Assembly: GCA_009784145.1 (NCBI GenBank)
Contig: WRCI01000048.1
Span: 1 to 10,546, forward strand
Source: Methanobrevibacter sp.
Lineage (GTDB): Archaea > Methanobacteriota > Methanobacteria > Methanobacteriales > Methanobacteriaceae
DNA: 10,546 nt
Direction: 5' to 3'
How positions within the stretch are numbered: position 1 is the stretch's first letter; each line of letters starts with the position of its first letter. Position numbers and translations under genes: made by a program. The notes under the pieces were generated by a model. That model made no database searches. It saw only the letters and a program-made list of their open reading frames with translations, and was not told where the DNA came from. Of the stretch, positions 1-5,978 are shown in pieces.

Positions 1-40
1 AATTGTTTTTTGATTATATTATAATTCTCAATAAAATTCT

Positions 41-76
41 TATTTTCTATAATATTTTTATTTTCTATAATATTTT
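41..76. repeat. 18-bp exact tandem duplication
   Basis: The unit TATTTTCTATAATATTTT occurs at 41-58 and is repeated without change at 59-76. It is T-rich on the plus strand, so it could add oligo-T tracts to any plus-strand transcript, but no gene points into it within the window. It resembles the other short tandem duplications scattered through the gaps. Confidence 0.85.
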
Positions 77-300
77 TACTTTTATTTTTAATCTTTTTTA
101 TAGTTTTATTATATAATGAAAAATTATTGAAAAAAATAATATAAAAAAAATATGAAAATAAATATGAAAATAAATATGGAAAAAATATATGATAAAAAAA
201 TAATTTATTAAAAAGTAGGATATAAATGTAAAATAAATAATAAAACAGAAAAAATTGAATAATAAATAATTAATACAAAAAATATACTATAATGGAGGGA

Positions 301-325
301 AAGTAGCTAAAATGATTAGCTACTT
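301..325. other. Perfect 10-bp hairpin with ATG in the loop region
   Basis: AAGTAGCTAA (301-310) pairs perfectly with TTAGCTACTT (316-325) around the 5-nt loop AATGA. On the plus strand a Shine-Dalgarno-like GGAGGG (294-299) precedes it. The ATG at 312-314 would open a seven-codon reading frame (M-I-S-Y-L-R-F-stop). No longer gene follows. It could be a leader-type element, a small RNA hairpin or a terminator without a U-run; the sequence does not decide. The stem core TAGCT/AGCTA is shared with the hairpin at 454-479. Confidence 0.5.
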
Positions 326-453
326 AAGATTTTAATTATGTGAAAAATATCAACAATAATATACTAATAAACATTAATCAATATCAACACTAAATAAATA
401 TTAATATAAGAAAATTATATCATACAATACTAATAACTAAATTTTAACAAATT

Positions 454-479
454 AATAGCTGTTTGTGGGGTTAGCTATT
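454..479 (-). terminator. Hairpin at the 3' end of the small membrane protein gene
   Basis: AATAGCT (454-460) and AGCTATT (473-479) form a 7-bp stem around a 12-nt loop. The inner arm begins at the last base of the TGA stop of the 479-805 gene. In the sense of that gene the stem is followed by AATTTGTTAAAATTT, which is T-rich but interrupted. The position directly after the stop favours a role in 3' end formation or mRNA stability. Confidence 0.5.
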
Positions 480-805
480 CAAGTTATAGTTAAATTATTA
501 TTAGAATCATTGTAAAATTCTTCTTCAGAATAATATATTCCAGAACTTTCCTCAGAACTAGAATCATTTAAAGACTCAATTGGATATTCTTCTTCAATTA
601 TTGAAAAATCCATATCAAAGTTAGGATTATATTTAGATATATTATTAGTCACATTAACTGTACTATCAATTTCAGGGCTGTTAAAAGAATCAAGATCATC
701 ATTGGACATACCTACAGATATACCAATACCTGATCCTAAACCAAAAGCTATTAACAGTACTATGAGCATAATGACTATTTTTCCTTCATTATTTTTAGAA
801 CTCAT
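479..805 (-). CDS. Small membrane-anchored protein with sequon-rich acidic tail
   Basis: I do not recognise a family for this 108-residue protein. It starts with a short polar, lysine-containing segment (1-9), then one hydrophobic helix at about 10-32 with a Gly-rich end (GLGSGIGIS), then a strongly acidic Ser/Asn/Glu tail. The tail has five N-X-S/T sequons, at Asn51, Asn55, Asn80, Asn99 and Asn104. This fits an N-terminally anchored protein with its tail outside the cell, where archaeal N-glycosylation acts; that reading is inference. There is no lipobox cysteine and no clear signal peptidase site. The ATG start is supported by GGAGGAAA at 807-814. The gene stands alone, and a hairpin directly follows the stop. 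Low sequence complexity in the tail makes distant homology hard to judge. Confidence 0.7.
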   Translation of the reverse strand: MSSKNNEGKIVIMLIVLLIAFGLGSGIGISVGMSNDDLDSFNSPEIDSTVNVTNNISKYNPNFDMDFSIIEEEYPIESLNDSSSEESSGIYYSEEEFYNDSNNNLTIT

Positions 806-832
806 ATTTCCTCCATTATGAGTTATTTAAAT

Positions 833-851
833 TCATTGAATCCGCCAATGA
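833..851. repeat. Hairpin carrying a duplicated CATTGAATCCGCC motif
   Basis: TCATTG (833-838) and CAATGA (846-851) form a 6-bp stem around AATCCGC. It lies about 20 bp upstream of the Shine-Dalgarno site of the minus-strand gene at 479-805, so it is probably in its leader or promoter. The motif CATTGAATCCGCC (834-846) recurs as CATTGAAATCCGCC at 983-996, about 150 bp further upstream. Its GC content stands out in this AT-rich gap, which suggests a protein-binding site or a duplicated leader element. Confidence 0.45.
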
Positions 852-1188
852 GAATAAACAAACAGACATTTATTCGTTTATTTATTTGTTTATTTTTTGT
901 TTTTTTTATTTACACAAATGCCTATTTGTTGATTTATTTACCCGTTTATCAATAAACATAATAGTTCATTGATTTATTGGTACATTGAAATCCGCCTATC
1001 ATTTTATTTTGAAATAAATACATTCATGAACTTATTTATAAATCCACATATGTATTTATCAATCTATAAATTTGAGTAAAGAATCATCATTGTAGAATCA
1101 TTTACTAACACAACTACAAGATTATTAGTACAATTACAAGATGATTACAAAGTTAATGTTCGTGTTTAATAAAATATTAAATAACATA

Positions 1189-1228
1189 TTAAGTAACATG
1201 TTCCTTTACAAAAGAACATGAAACTTAA
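1189..1228. other. Imperfect hairpin in the non-coding gap
   Basis: CATGTTC (1197-1203) pairs with GAACATG (1214-1220) around a 10-nt loop. After a 2x2 internal loop the stem continues with TTAAGT (1189-1194) against ACTTAA (1223-1228). A wider inverted pair, GTTAATGTT (1152-1160) and AACATTAAC (1227-1235), shares the right arm, so two alternative foldings are possible. No gene is attached to it. Confidence 0.5.
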
Positions 1229-1428
1229 CATTAACAATGCAATTCAACTTTTTATTAATAATCACTTATATACTTTATTGTGTGTGTATGTGTGTACACA
1301 TATATGTATTAAATTTTTTTTACTAAAAATACTTCAAATCAAAAATAAACATTTGTACAATAAATATAGACATTAAAATAAAAACTCATTATAGGAATAT
1401 GTTAAATATGTTCTGAATAATGATATAA

Positions 1429-1477
1429 TTTTTAATGTTATTATAATTATATTTTAAAATAAAAATAACATTATAAA
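1429..1477. other. 14-bp inverted repeat with one mismatch
   Basis: The arm at 1429-1442 (core TAATGTTATT, 1433-1442) is the inverse complement of 1464-1477 (core AATAACATTA, 1464-1473) with one mismatch. The 21-bp spacer holds a further perfect palindrome, ATTTTAAAAT (1451-1460). The arms contain TAATGTT, which also occurs in the inverted pair at 1152-1235. Function is unknown. Confidence 0.45.
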
Positions 1478-1841
1478 AACTAAATCAAAAAGAAAATATA
1501 ATTCAAGTTCTATTAAAATTAAAAATAAAATTATTAAAAGAAATAGTAATCTAATAAAAATAATCATTATCATTATTTTATAATTTTGAATTCTTTTTAT
1601 TATACAAATAACTTTTAAATATATAAACCCTCTTTAAAAACTATTTAAAATAAAAATATAAAAAATAAATTTAATAATGAATTTATACTTATCTTAAAAA
1701 AACCCCCAATAAAAAATAAGTTCTATAAGATTCAAGAAACAATTTAATTTTTCATCAAAACTTTAATTAATTCTTTAAATCTCAATTAATTCTCAAAGCC
1801 TCAATTTTTTATCATTGAAAATTTAGTTTTAAATAGGATAA

Positions 1842-1883
1842 GATCTTTTTAAATTAAAAATATGATCTTTTTAAATTAAAAAT
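1842..1883. repeat. 20-bp direct repeat, period 22
   Basis: GATCTTTTTAAATTAAAAAT occurs at 1842-1861 and again unchanged at 1864-1883. Each copy contains the palindromic TTTTTAAATTAAAAA type core and could form a small hairpin on either strand. Confidence 0.8.
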
Positions 1884-1990
1884 TTAGTAATTTACTATTT
1901 ATATCATTCAATTTATTATTCTAACAATTATACTAATGAAATTTTAATATATATTGAAATTTTAAATCTATATTGAAATTTTTAAAGTTA

Positions 1991-2020
1991 TTCTTTTAAT
2001 TATTCTTCTTTTAATTATTC
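1991..2020. repeat. 15-bp exact tandem duplication
   Basis: TTCTTTTAATTATTC at 1991-2005 is repeated without change at 2006-2020. Just upstream, TTGAAATTTT-containing units repeat at a period of about 19 bp (1954 and 1973). This shows the same tendency to local duplication as the other gaps. Confidence 0.8.
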
Positions 2021-2220
2021 TATTGATAATTGAAAATAGTAATTATTTCTTTAAAAAAATATAAAATAAAAATAGTGAAAGTAAATAAATTAATAAGTGT
2101 GTAAGTACACACATACACATAAATATATTTATATAAATAAATATAAATTTAAGTAAATTTTATATGTAATTAAATAAAAGTATAAATAAAAAAATACTCA
2201 GGCATAAAAATAGAAAAAGA

Positions 2221-2228
2221 TATATATA
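2221..2228 (+). promoter_or_regulatory. Possible TATA box of the ribbon-helix-helix gene
   Basis: TATATATA preceded by an A-rich stretch (AAAAAGA) lies 48 bp upstream of the ATG. An archaeal start site about 25 bp downstream would give a leader of roughly 25 nt. In such AT-rich DNA many sites look like TATA boxes, so support is weak. Confidence 0.25.
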
Positions 2229-2275
2229 GATTAAAATAATGTAGAGTATGCATGGTAAAAAAAGAGTAGATATAC

Positions 2276-2473
2276 ATGGTAAATAAAGACGAAGTTGACA
2301 GAATCTGGAAATTGTCAGATAAATCAAGAATGAATATATCTCTTCCAAAAGATTTAGCTAATTGGTTAGATGAAAATGCGTCTAACAATTGGAGACTAGA
2401 CAAAGGTGCTAGATCTAAAGAAGTTACAAAGATACTTCTCGATGCTAAACGAAGAACTGAGGAAGAATTATAA
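2276..2473 (+). CDS. Ribbon-helix-helix (CopG/Arc-like) DNA-binding protein
   Basis: The 65-residue product reads as a single ribbon-helix-helix module. A short polar beta strand (SRMNISLP, 17-24) is followed by helix A (KDLANWLDENA, 25-35), a turn region with basic residues, and helix B starting at RSKEVTKILL (46-55), ending in a charged tail. This order is typical of CopG/MetJ/Arc-type dimeric repressors, where paired N-terminal strands bind the DNA major groove. Target genes are unknown; autoregulation would be usual for the fold. It is the only plus-strand gene in the window, and no toxin-like partner lies beside it, so an antitoxin role is unsupported. No good Shine-Dalgarno site precedes the ATG; only GAGTAG is near, so a leaderless or weakly initiated mRNA is possible. 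Confidence 0.75.
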   Translation: MVNKDEVDRIWKLSDKSRMNISLPKDLANWLDENASNNWRLDKGARSKEVTKILLDAKRRTEEEL

Positions 2474-2500
2474 TTATATTATAATATTGGTCAATTTGCA

Positions 2501-2514
2501 ATTATTATTTTTTT
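2501..2514 (+). terminator. Oligo-T 3' end of the ribbon-helix-helix gene
   Basis: A T7 run (2508-2514) ends ATTATTATTTTTTT, about 30 nt after the TAA stop. Archaeal transcripts commonly end in such U-rich tracts. A loose inverted pair, AATATTG (2483-2489) and CAATATT (2523-2529), encloses it, but the T run is inside rather than after the stem. Confidence 0.45.
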
Positions 2515-2527
2515 AAGACAATCAATA

Positions 2528-2581
2528 TTAGATACTATATACATTAATTAACATTTTATAATAGATACTTATATTAATTAA
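2528..2581. repeat. Imperfect direct repeat between convergent genes
   Basis: The stretch TTAGATACTATATACATTAA (2528-2547) recurs in shortened form as ATAGATACTTATATTAATTA from 2561. Both copies end in ATTAATTAA and lie about 33 bp apart. They sit in the 132-bp gap between the convergent ribbon-helix-helix and palm-domain genes. Confidence 0.6.
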
Positions 2582-2604
2582 AAAATTATAAGAAACATCT
2601 TATA
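2580..2604 (-). terminator. Intrinsic-type terminator of the palm-domain gene
   Basis: On the minus strand, directly after the TAA stop, a perfect 7-bp stem TATAAGA / TCTTATA (2604-2598 and 2593-2587) encloses the loop TGTT. After one A, a T6 run follows (2585-2580). The order stem then T-run close behind the stop makes this the clearest hairpin terminator in the window. Confidence 0.7.
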
Positions 2605-2605
2605 G

Positions 2606-3811
2606 TTAAGAAGCTAAAGCATATAGGGTAGCAATTATAACCCCAATAAATCCATACTCCCAATAGCCTAAAATAGTTAAAATATATGCAAAAATAAATA
2701 CAAAAATAAATATTCCAATTAATTTCGCTTTTTTATTTAAAATTAAGTTAAGAATAGTTCTATAAAATTCAGAAGGAATATAATAAGCATATAATCCATT
2801 AGCTATGTCAAAAACCACTAAAGACAAGGGATTATTAATTTTAATTTCATCCACCAATTGAGCTCTTTCTCCAGCTTCCCTTCTACTTCTACCAATTCCT
2901 GCCCTAATTTTAGCGCCATTATTAAGAATATACCAAGCAGTATCAAGACCTGCTCTTATAGCTAAATCTTTACTTGGGAAACGTGCAATAAGATCATCAC
3001 CACCTTCCCTATAACCTTCTATTTTTCCTTTACATTCATATTCCATAAAATTTTTAACACCAGTCATTAATTCTACTAATTTATCTCTTCCCTGATCATT
3101 AATAAATTTAGTTGAATCTATAACATCGATGAATAAATAGTTTTGAAGTTCAAGAGGACGAGCTTTGGATCTGATAAAATTTGAATCAAAAGCAAGAGCA
3201 TATTCTCCTCCTAATTTCGTGAATCCTACACCTGAAACATCCCCAACTTCTTTATTAAAATTAATAGCTCTTTCAATAGCTGCAGCACCAGTCATTCCTA
3301 CAGCTGCATGAATACTGAGACCATAGTCCAAGCCAATTCCAACCATTTTAATAGCTACTCTAATAGCATCATTTTTACTTAGAAGTTTAGCAACTATTTC
3401 AGTTAAACTTTTTTCTACAATTTCTCCCATTTCCTCAATTATAATTTGAGAAAAATGATTGATAACATTACTAGGCTCGGAAATTTCAACATAAAGATAA
3501 CGGTCACTGCCCATTATAATATTACTTACAAGAGCATATTCCTCAATTTTGTTTAAAGCAGGTTTTAACTCATAAAAATGATGATTTTCAGGAATATTTT
3601 CTTGACCAATATCCCTTATCATATTTTGAAAAATATTTTCAGTAGTAATTTCAGCTTTTTTTACTTCCATAAGCATTGTTTGAGTAAAATTAAACATATC
3701 AACATACTCATTTTCTAGAGGAGTCGAAGGATTATATTTTGTCCCAATACTTATAATTTCATGTTTAGTTAAATATTTAAATAAAAATCTACTAAATCCA
3801 TGATTTGTCAT
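2606..3811 (-). CDS. Membrane-anchored GGDD palm-domain (cyclase/GTP cyclohydrolase III-like) protein
   Basis: This 401-residue protein has a palm-type nucleotidyl-cyclase core at about 222-345. The first metal-binding strand is LFIDVIDST, with Asp229 and Asp232. The hairpin motif is REGGDDLIARF, with Gly270-Gly271-Asp272-Asp273, followed by KIRAGIGRSRREAGE (301-315). The GGD motif and the later AGIG strand are what I recall of archaeal GTP cyclohydrolase III (ArfA type), and they also resemble GGDEF, class III cyclase and Cas10 palm domains. Residues 155-210, with LDYGLSIHAAVGMTGAAA, may be a degenerate first palm domain. The C terminus has two hydrophobic helices (about 363-381 and 386-400), so the catalytic part should face the cytoplasm. 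That anchor, and the extra length over the roughly 250-residue GTP cyclohydrolase III, argue for a different role. The ATG start has a strong AGGAGGGG site at 3819-3826. Substrate and product are unknown. Confidence 0.6.
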   Translation of the reverse strand: MTNHGFSRFLFKYLTKHEIISIGTKYNPSTPLENEYVDMFNFTQTMLMEVKKAEITTENIFQNMIRDIGQENIPENHHFYELKPALNKIEEYALVSNIIMGSDRYLYVEISEPSNVINHFSQIIIEEMGEIVEKSLTEIVAKLLSKNDAIRVAIKMVGIGLDYGLSIHAAVGMTGAAAIERAINFNKEVGDVSGVGFTKLGGEYALAFDSNFIRSKARPLELQNYLFIDVIDSTKFINDQGRDKLVELMTGVKNFMEYECKGKIEGYREGGDDLIARFPSKDLAIRAGLDTAWYILNNGAKIRAGIGRSRREAGERAQLVDEIKINNPLSLVVFDIANGLYAYYIPSEFYRTILNLILNKKAKLIGIFIFVFIFAYILTILGYWEYGFIGVIIATLYALAS

Positions 3812-3859
3812 AATCTCTCCCCTCCTTTTATTTACTGCTTAAAATACTATATATTTATT

Positions 3860-4140
3860 AAAATAATTATATACCTATAATAACCCACCATATATTTATT
3901 AAAACAATTATATAATCATATAACTTATTATATATTTATTAAAACAATTATATACCTATATAACATATCATATATTTATTAAAACAATTATATAATCATA
4001 TAACATATCATATATTTATTAAAACAATTATATAATCATATAACTTATTATATATTTATTAAAACAATTATATACCTATATAACATATCATATATTTATT
4101 AAAACAATTATATAATCATATAACTTATTATATATTCTAT
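3860..4140. repeat. 40-bp tandem array, seven units, 120-bp higher-order repeat
   Basis: Units begin AAAACAATTA at 3901, 3941, 3981, 4021, 4061 and 4101, exactly 40 bp apart. A diverged first unit starts at 3860 and is 41 bp long. Positions 3901-3980 are identical to 4021-4100, giving a 120-bp higher-order repeat. In the minus-strand sense each regular unit holds a 6-bp stem TTATAT/ATATAA with the loop GATT or AGGT, followed by TTGTTTT. The stem is constant and the loop varies. There are no unique spacers, so it is not a CRISPR array. It lies about 60 bp after the ribonuclease stop and just upstream of the palm-domain gene, whose TATA box may be the AATAAATATATA of the nearest unit (about 3848-3860). 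Confidence 0.9.
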
Positions 4141-4198
4141 TAATTAGTTATATCAATTATTTAATCATTATCTTAAACTATTCATCTAAAATTCTATT

Positions 4199-5557
4199 TT
4201 ATTTAGATTTATAATTATCAGACTTATCATTATTCTTTTCATCAATAATATCATCGTCTTTATTCAAAAAATTTGATTTATCTCTTGCCATTTTCACTAA
4301 ATTACTCATCTTAGTTCTTTTATCCTCTTTTTCATCAGTACTTTTATTATCATCAACATCATTATCTTTATCATTATCATTATTTTTTGAATCCTTTTTA
4401 TTTCTATTCCAAAGACCTAATTTATTTTTAAAAGTAGCTACAGGATTAATATTTTCTTTTTTACTTTTTTCATCATCATCAAACCTGTATTTATCAACAT
4501 ATTTATTTTTAGCATTTTCTTTAGAGTTCTTATTCTTATTTTTTTCAGTTTTATCTAAGAAAATTTCAAATTCACCAGGTTTTTCATGTATAATATCTGG
4601 ATTAACAGCTACAAAAGGGAATTTCCAAGTTCCCATTCTTCCAGCAATTGTACTAGCTATGTTTCTTGAACTTTTCTTTATGAAAGCTTCATCATGAGGG
4701 TTGATTTTAATTTCAACATTAAAAGGAGCATTCTGTTCAACTTCATCAGAATACATAATATTCAATTCAAATTTATTAGGTCTCATAAACAAATCATTTC
4801 TAACAGCTATAAGTGGACGTTTATCAAGTCTTAATCTATCAGCTATTGTAACAGAAATATTTCCTGCATTCTTAACAGCTTCTTTATAATTTTTAGGATT
4901 AACCAAAACATATATTACATAAGGAGCAGAAGATTCAACATCTTCAACCATGTCCATTACCTTATCAAACATAGGAATCTTAGAAAATATTCCTTCAAGT
5001 TTATCTCCAACACCATCATGTTCAGATTTATCCATTCTAATTATAGACTCTTTAGCTATGTTTAAAGGGCTAAATTCGACACCCTCTTTACCTTTATAAA
5101 CTTCCCATCTTTTTCTTTCCACAATTAAAAGAATTTCATTACAAATGTGCTGAAGAACATTTTTATCTTTTTTAGGTTTTTTAGCTGAACCAACAACAAT
5201 TTCCTCGCCTTTAAATGAAAAAGGAAGACGTTTACTAGGAATATCATGAAATTCATCTGCAAAATCCCTAAATAAATCATTTGAAAGAATATATGCATTT
5301 TCTTCTTCAGCTAATTCTAAAATAAAATGATCTGCATTATTTCCAGCAGGAACCTCTTCAATAGCATCATCAGCTAATAATTTTTCATATTTCTCCTTAT
5401 CATCAATTTCATGTTTAAGTGATGCATCAGATATAATCACAAAATCATGATTATTTTCTTCTAAATACCTTACTGCTGAAAAAATGTTACTTAATTTAGG
5501 CTTTGAATCTTCTTTTCCAAAATGAGCTACATTCGCCCCATCAATAATAACTCTCAA
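4199..5557 (-). CDS. Zc3h12a-type NYN/PIN-like ribonuclease with duplicated C-terminal domain
   Basis: The N-terminal part (1-130) matches the Zc3h12a-like NYN ribonuclease family. It has VIIDGANVA with Asp6 and Asn9, then IISDASLK with Asp44, then NADHFILELAEE with Asp76, and SNDLFRDF with Asn93, Asp94 and Asp98. These acidic residues form the metal-dependent endoribonuclease site in this fold. Two copies of an unrecognised domain follow at about 211-269 and 277-335, sharing the pattern AP..V...NP....A.....NI..TIA.R.....P..AV..D......FE. The last 115 residues are Lys/Asp/Asn-rich and probably disordered. An RNA decay or processing role is inferred. I place the start at TTG (452 residues) because GGTGAT lies three bases upstream and the fold begins at once. 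A GTG at 5605 would add 16 residues, but no ribosome site supports it. Confidence 0.8.
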   Translation of the reverse strand: MRVIIDGANVAHFGKEDSKPKLSNIFSAVRYLEENNHDFVIISDASLKHEIDDKEKYEKLLADDAIEEVPAGNNADHFILELAEEENAYILSNDLFRDFADEFHDIPSKRLPFSFKGEEIVVGSAKKPKKDKNVLQHICNEILLIVERKRWEVYKGKEGVEFSPLNIAKESIIRMDKSEHDGVGDKLEGIFSKIPMFDKVMDMVEDVESSAPYVIYVLVNPKNYKEAVKNAGNISVTIADRLRLDKRPLIAVRNDLFMRPNKFELNIMYSDEVEQNAPFNVEIKINPHDEAFIKKSSRNIASTIAGRMGTWKFPFVAVNPDIIHEKPGEFEIFLDKTEKNKNKNSKENAKNKYVDKYRFDDDEKSKKENINPVATFKNKLGLWNRNKKDSKNNDNDKDNDVDDNKSTDEKEDKRTKMSNLVKMARDKSNFLNKDDDIIDEKNNDKSDNYKSK

Positions 5558-5560
5558 AAT

Positions 5561-5566
5561 ATCACC
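5561..5566 (-). promoter_or_regulatory. Shine-Dalgarno site that decides a TTG start
   Basis: On the minus strand GGTGAT stands three bases before TTG (5557). It matches the GGTGAT part of the archaeal anti-SD complement. The PhnB-like gene uses the same motif with the same three-base spacing (8702-8707), which supports TTG as the start of the ribonuclease. Confidence 0.65.
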
Positions 5567-5605
5567 AAATATTAAATTATCTGATAAATAATTCAAATAA
5601 AACAC

Positions 5606-5978
5606 ATTACTTTTAAATGATTAAAATATTAAATTATTTTTAAATGATTAAATTATTATATTATTATTATTAAACTTATTAAAACCTTGTTTATAATCAA
5701 TATCTTTTTCTTTTAGATAGTTCTTTATATTTATATAAATTTTATATTATAATAATATATAATAGTTAACATATATTTAAATTTTGCTAAACACCTTAAT
5801 AAAAAGATTATTCAATATACTAAAAAAGAATTAAGAATAAAAAAATAATATAAATCACTTAATTGAATGATACAACTATTATGAAAAAATAATAAAAAAT
5901 TAAAATAATAAGATATATAATGAAATGAAAGAAATTAAAAAATTGATGAAAAAAATAAAAATACATTTTCTTTTGGTG
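5606..5978. other. AT-rich gap between ribonuclease and phosphoesterase genes
   Basis: No gene is seen. Near the ribonuclease start, TTTTAAATGATTAAA occurs twice about 26 bp apart (from 5611 and about 5637); the promoter of that gene should be in this area. The side next to the phosphoesterase holds several T5-T7 runs in the minus-strand sense, probably its transcript ends. Confidence 0.6.
5949..5962 (-). terminator. Oligo-T 3' end of the phosphoesterase gene
   Basis: In the sense of the gene, T5 and T7 runs separated by one A lie about 20-30 nt after the TAA stop, and a further T6 run follows within 15 nt. No stem precedes them. Hairpin-free U-rich tracts are a normal archaeal transcript end. 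Confidence 0.5.

Larger units (their letters stand above)
1..478. other. AT-rich non-coding left edge
   Basis: No credible gene is seen in this stretch. It holds an exact 18-bp tandem duplication (41-58 and 59-76, unit beginning TATTTTCTATAA), a 12-bp direct repeat (ATATGAAAATAA from 151 and again from 163), a perfect hairpin at 301-325 and a terminator-like hairpin at 454-479. The rest is A/T-dominated sequence with no other structure that stands out. Confidence 0.7.
1283..2119. repeat. 15-bp inverted pair bounding about 0.8 kb
   Basis: TGTGTATGTGTGTAC (1283-1297) is the exact inverse complement of GTACACACATACACA (2105-2119). Each copy overlaps a local palindrome: TGTGTACACA at 1291-1300 and GTGTGTA-AG-TACACAC at 2097-2112. 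The segment between them is A/T-dominated and has no gene. The arms are simple alternating sequence, so chance or slippage is possible, but this is the most GC-rich sequence in the neighbourhood. Confidence 0.5.
806..2275. other. 1.47-kb non-coding, repeat-filled region
   Basis: No open frame with credible coding character is seen on either strand. The region sits between the divergent start of the small membrane protein gene and the start of the ribbon-helix-helix gene, so it must hold both promoters. It contains a TTTATTTG-rich stretch (870-950) with a 10-bp inverted repeat (853-862 and 885-894), a duplicated CATTGAATCCGCC-like motif, hairpins at 1189-1228 and 1429-1477, and GT/CA-alternating palindromes near 1281-1300 and 2097-2119. 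Small tandem duplications occur at 1842-1883, around 1950-1985 and at 1991-2020. An unannotated non-coding RNA cannot be excluded. Confidence 0.65.

Noticed and set aside
1283..2119. Insertion sequence bounded by the 15-bp inverted pair
   Set aside because: There is no transposase frame or remnant between the arms, and no target duplication is visible outside them.
806..2275. Replication origin in the large gap
   Set aside because: No cdc6/orc1 gene and no recognisable archaeal origin recognition box repeats were seen; AT-richness alone is not evidence in this genome.
2160..2403. Two minus-strand open frames of 62 and 77 codons
   Set aside because: They lie antisense to the ribbon-helix-helix gene or in AT-rich flanks, have Phe/Ile/Tyr-rich low-complexity translations, and lack ribosome sites.
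2276..2473. Toxin-antitoxin pair
   Set aside because: The ribbon-helix-helix protein could be an antitoxin by fold, but no RelE, MazF, PIN or HEPN-sized partner frame adjoins it in the same direction.
3860..4140. CRISPR-like regular spacing of 40-bp repeats
   Set aside because: The whole 40-bp unit repeats, with no unique spacers between conserved repeats, and no cas gene is near. The GGDD protein upstream resembles Cas10 only at the palm-fold level.
5558..5605. GTG start extending the ribonuclease by 16 residues
   Set aside because: No Shine-Dalgarno site precedes it, the added residues are not part of the NYN fold, and a good GGTGAT site serves the TTG at 5557.
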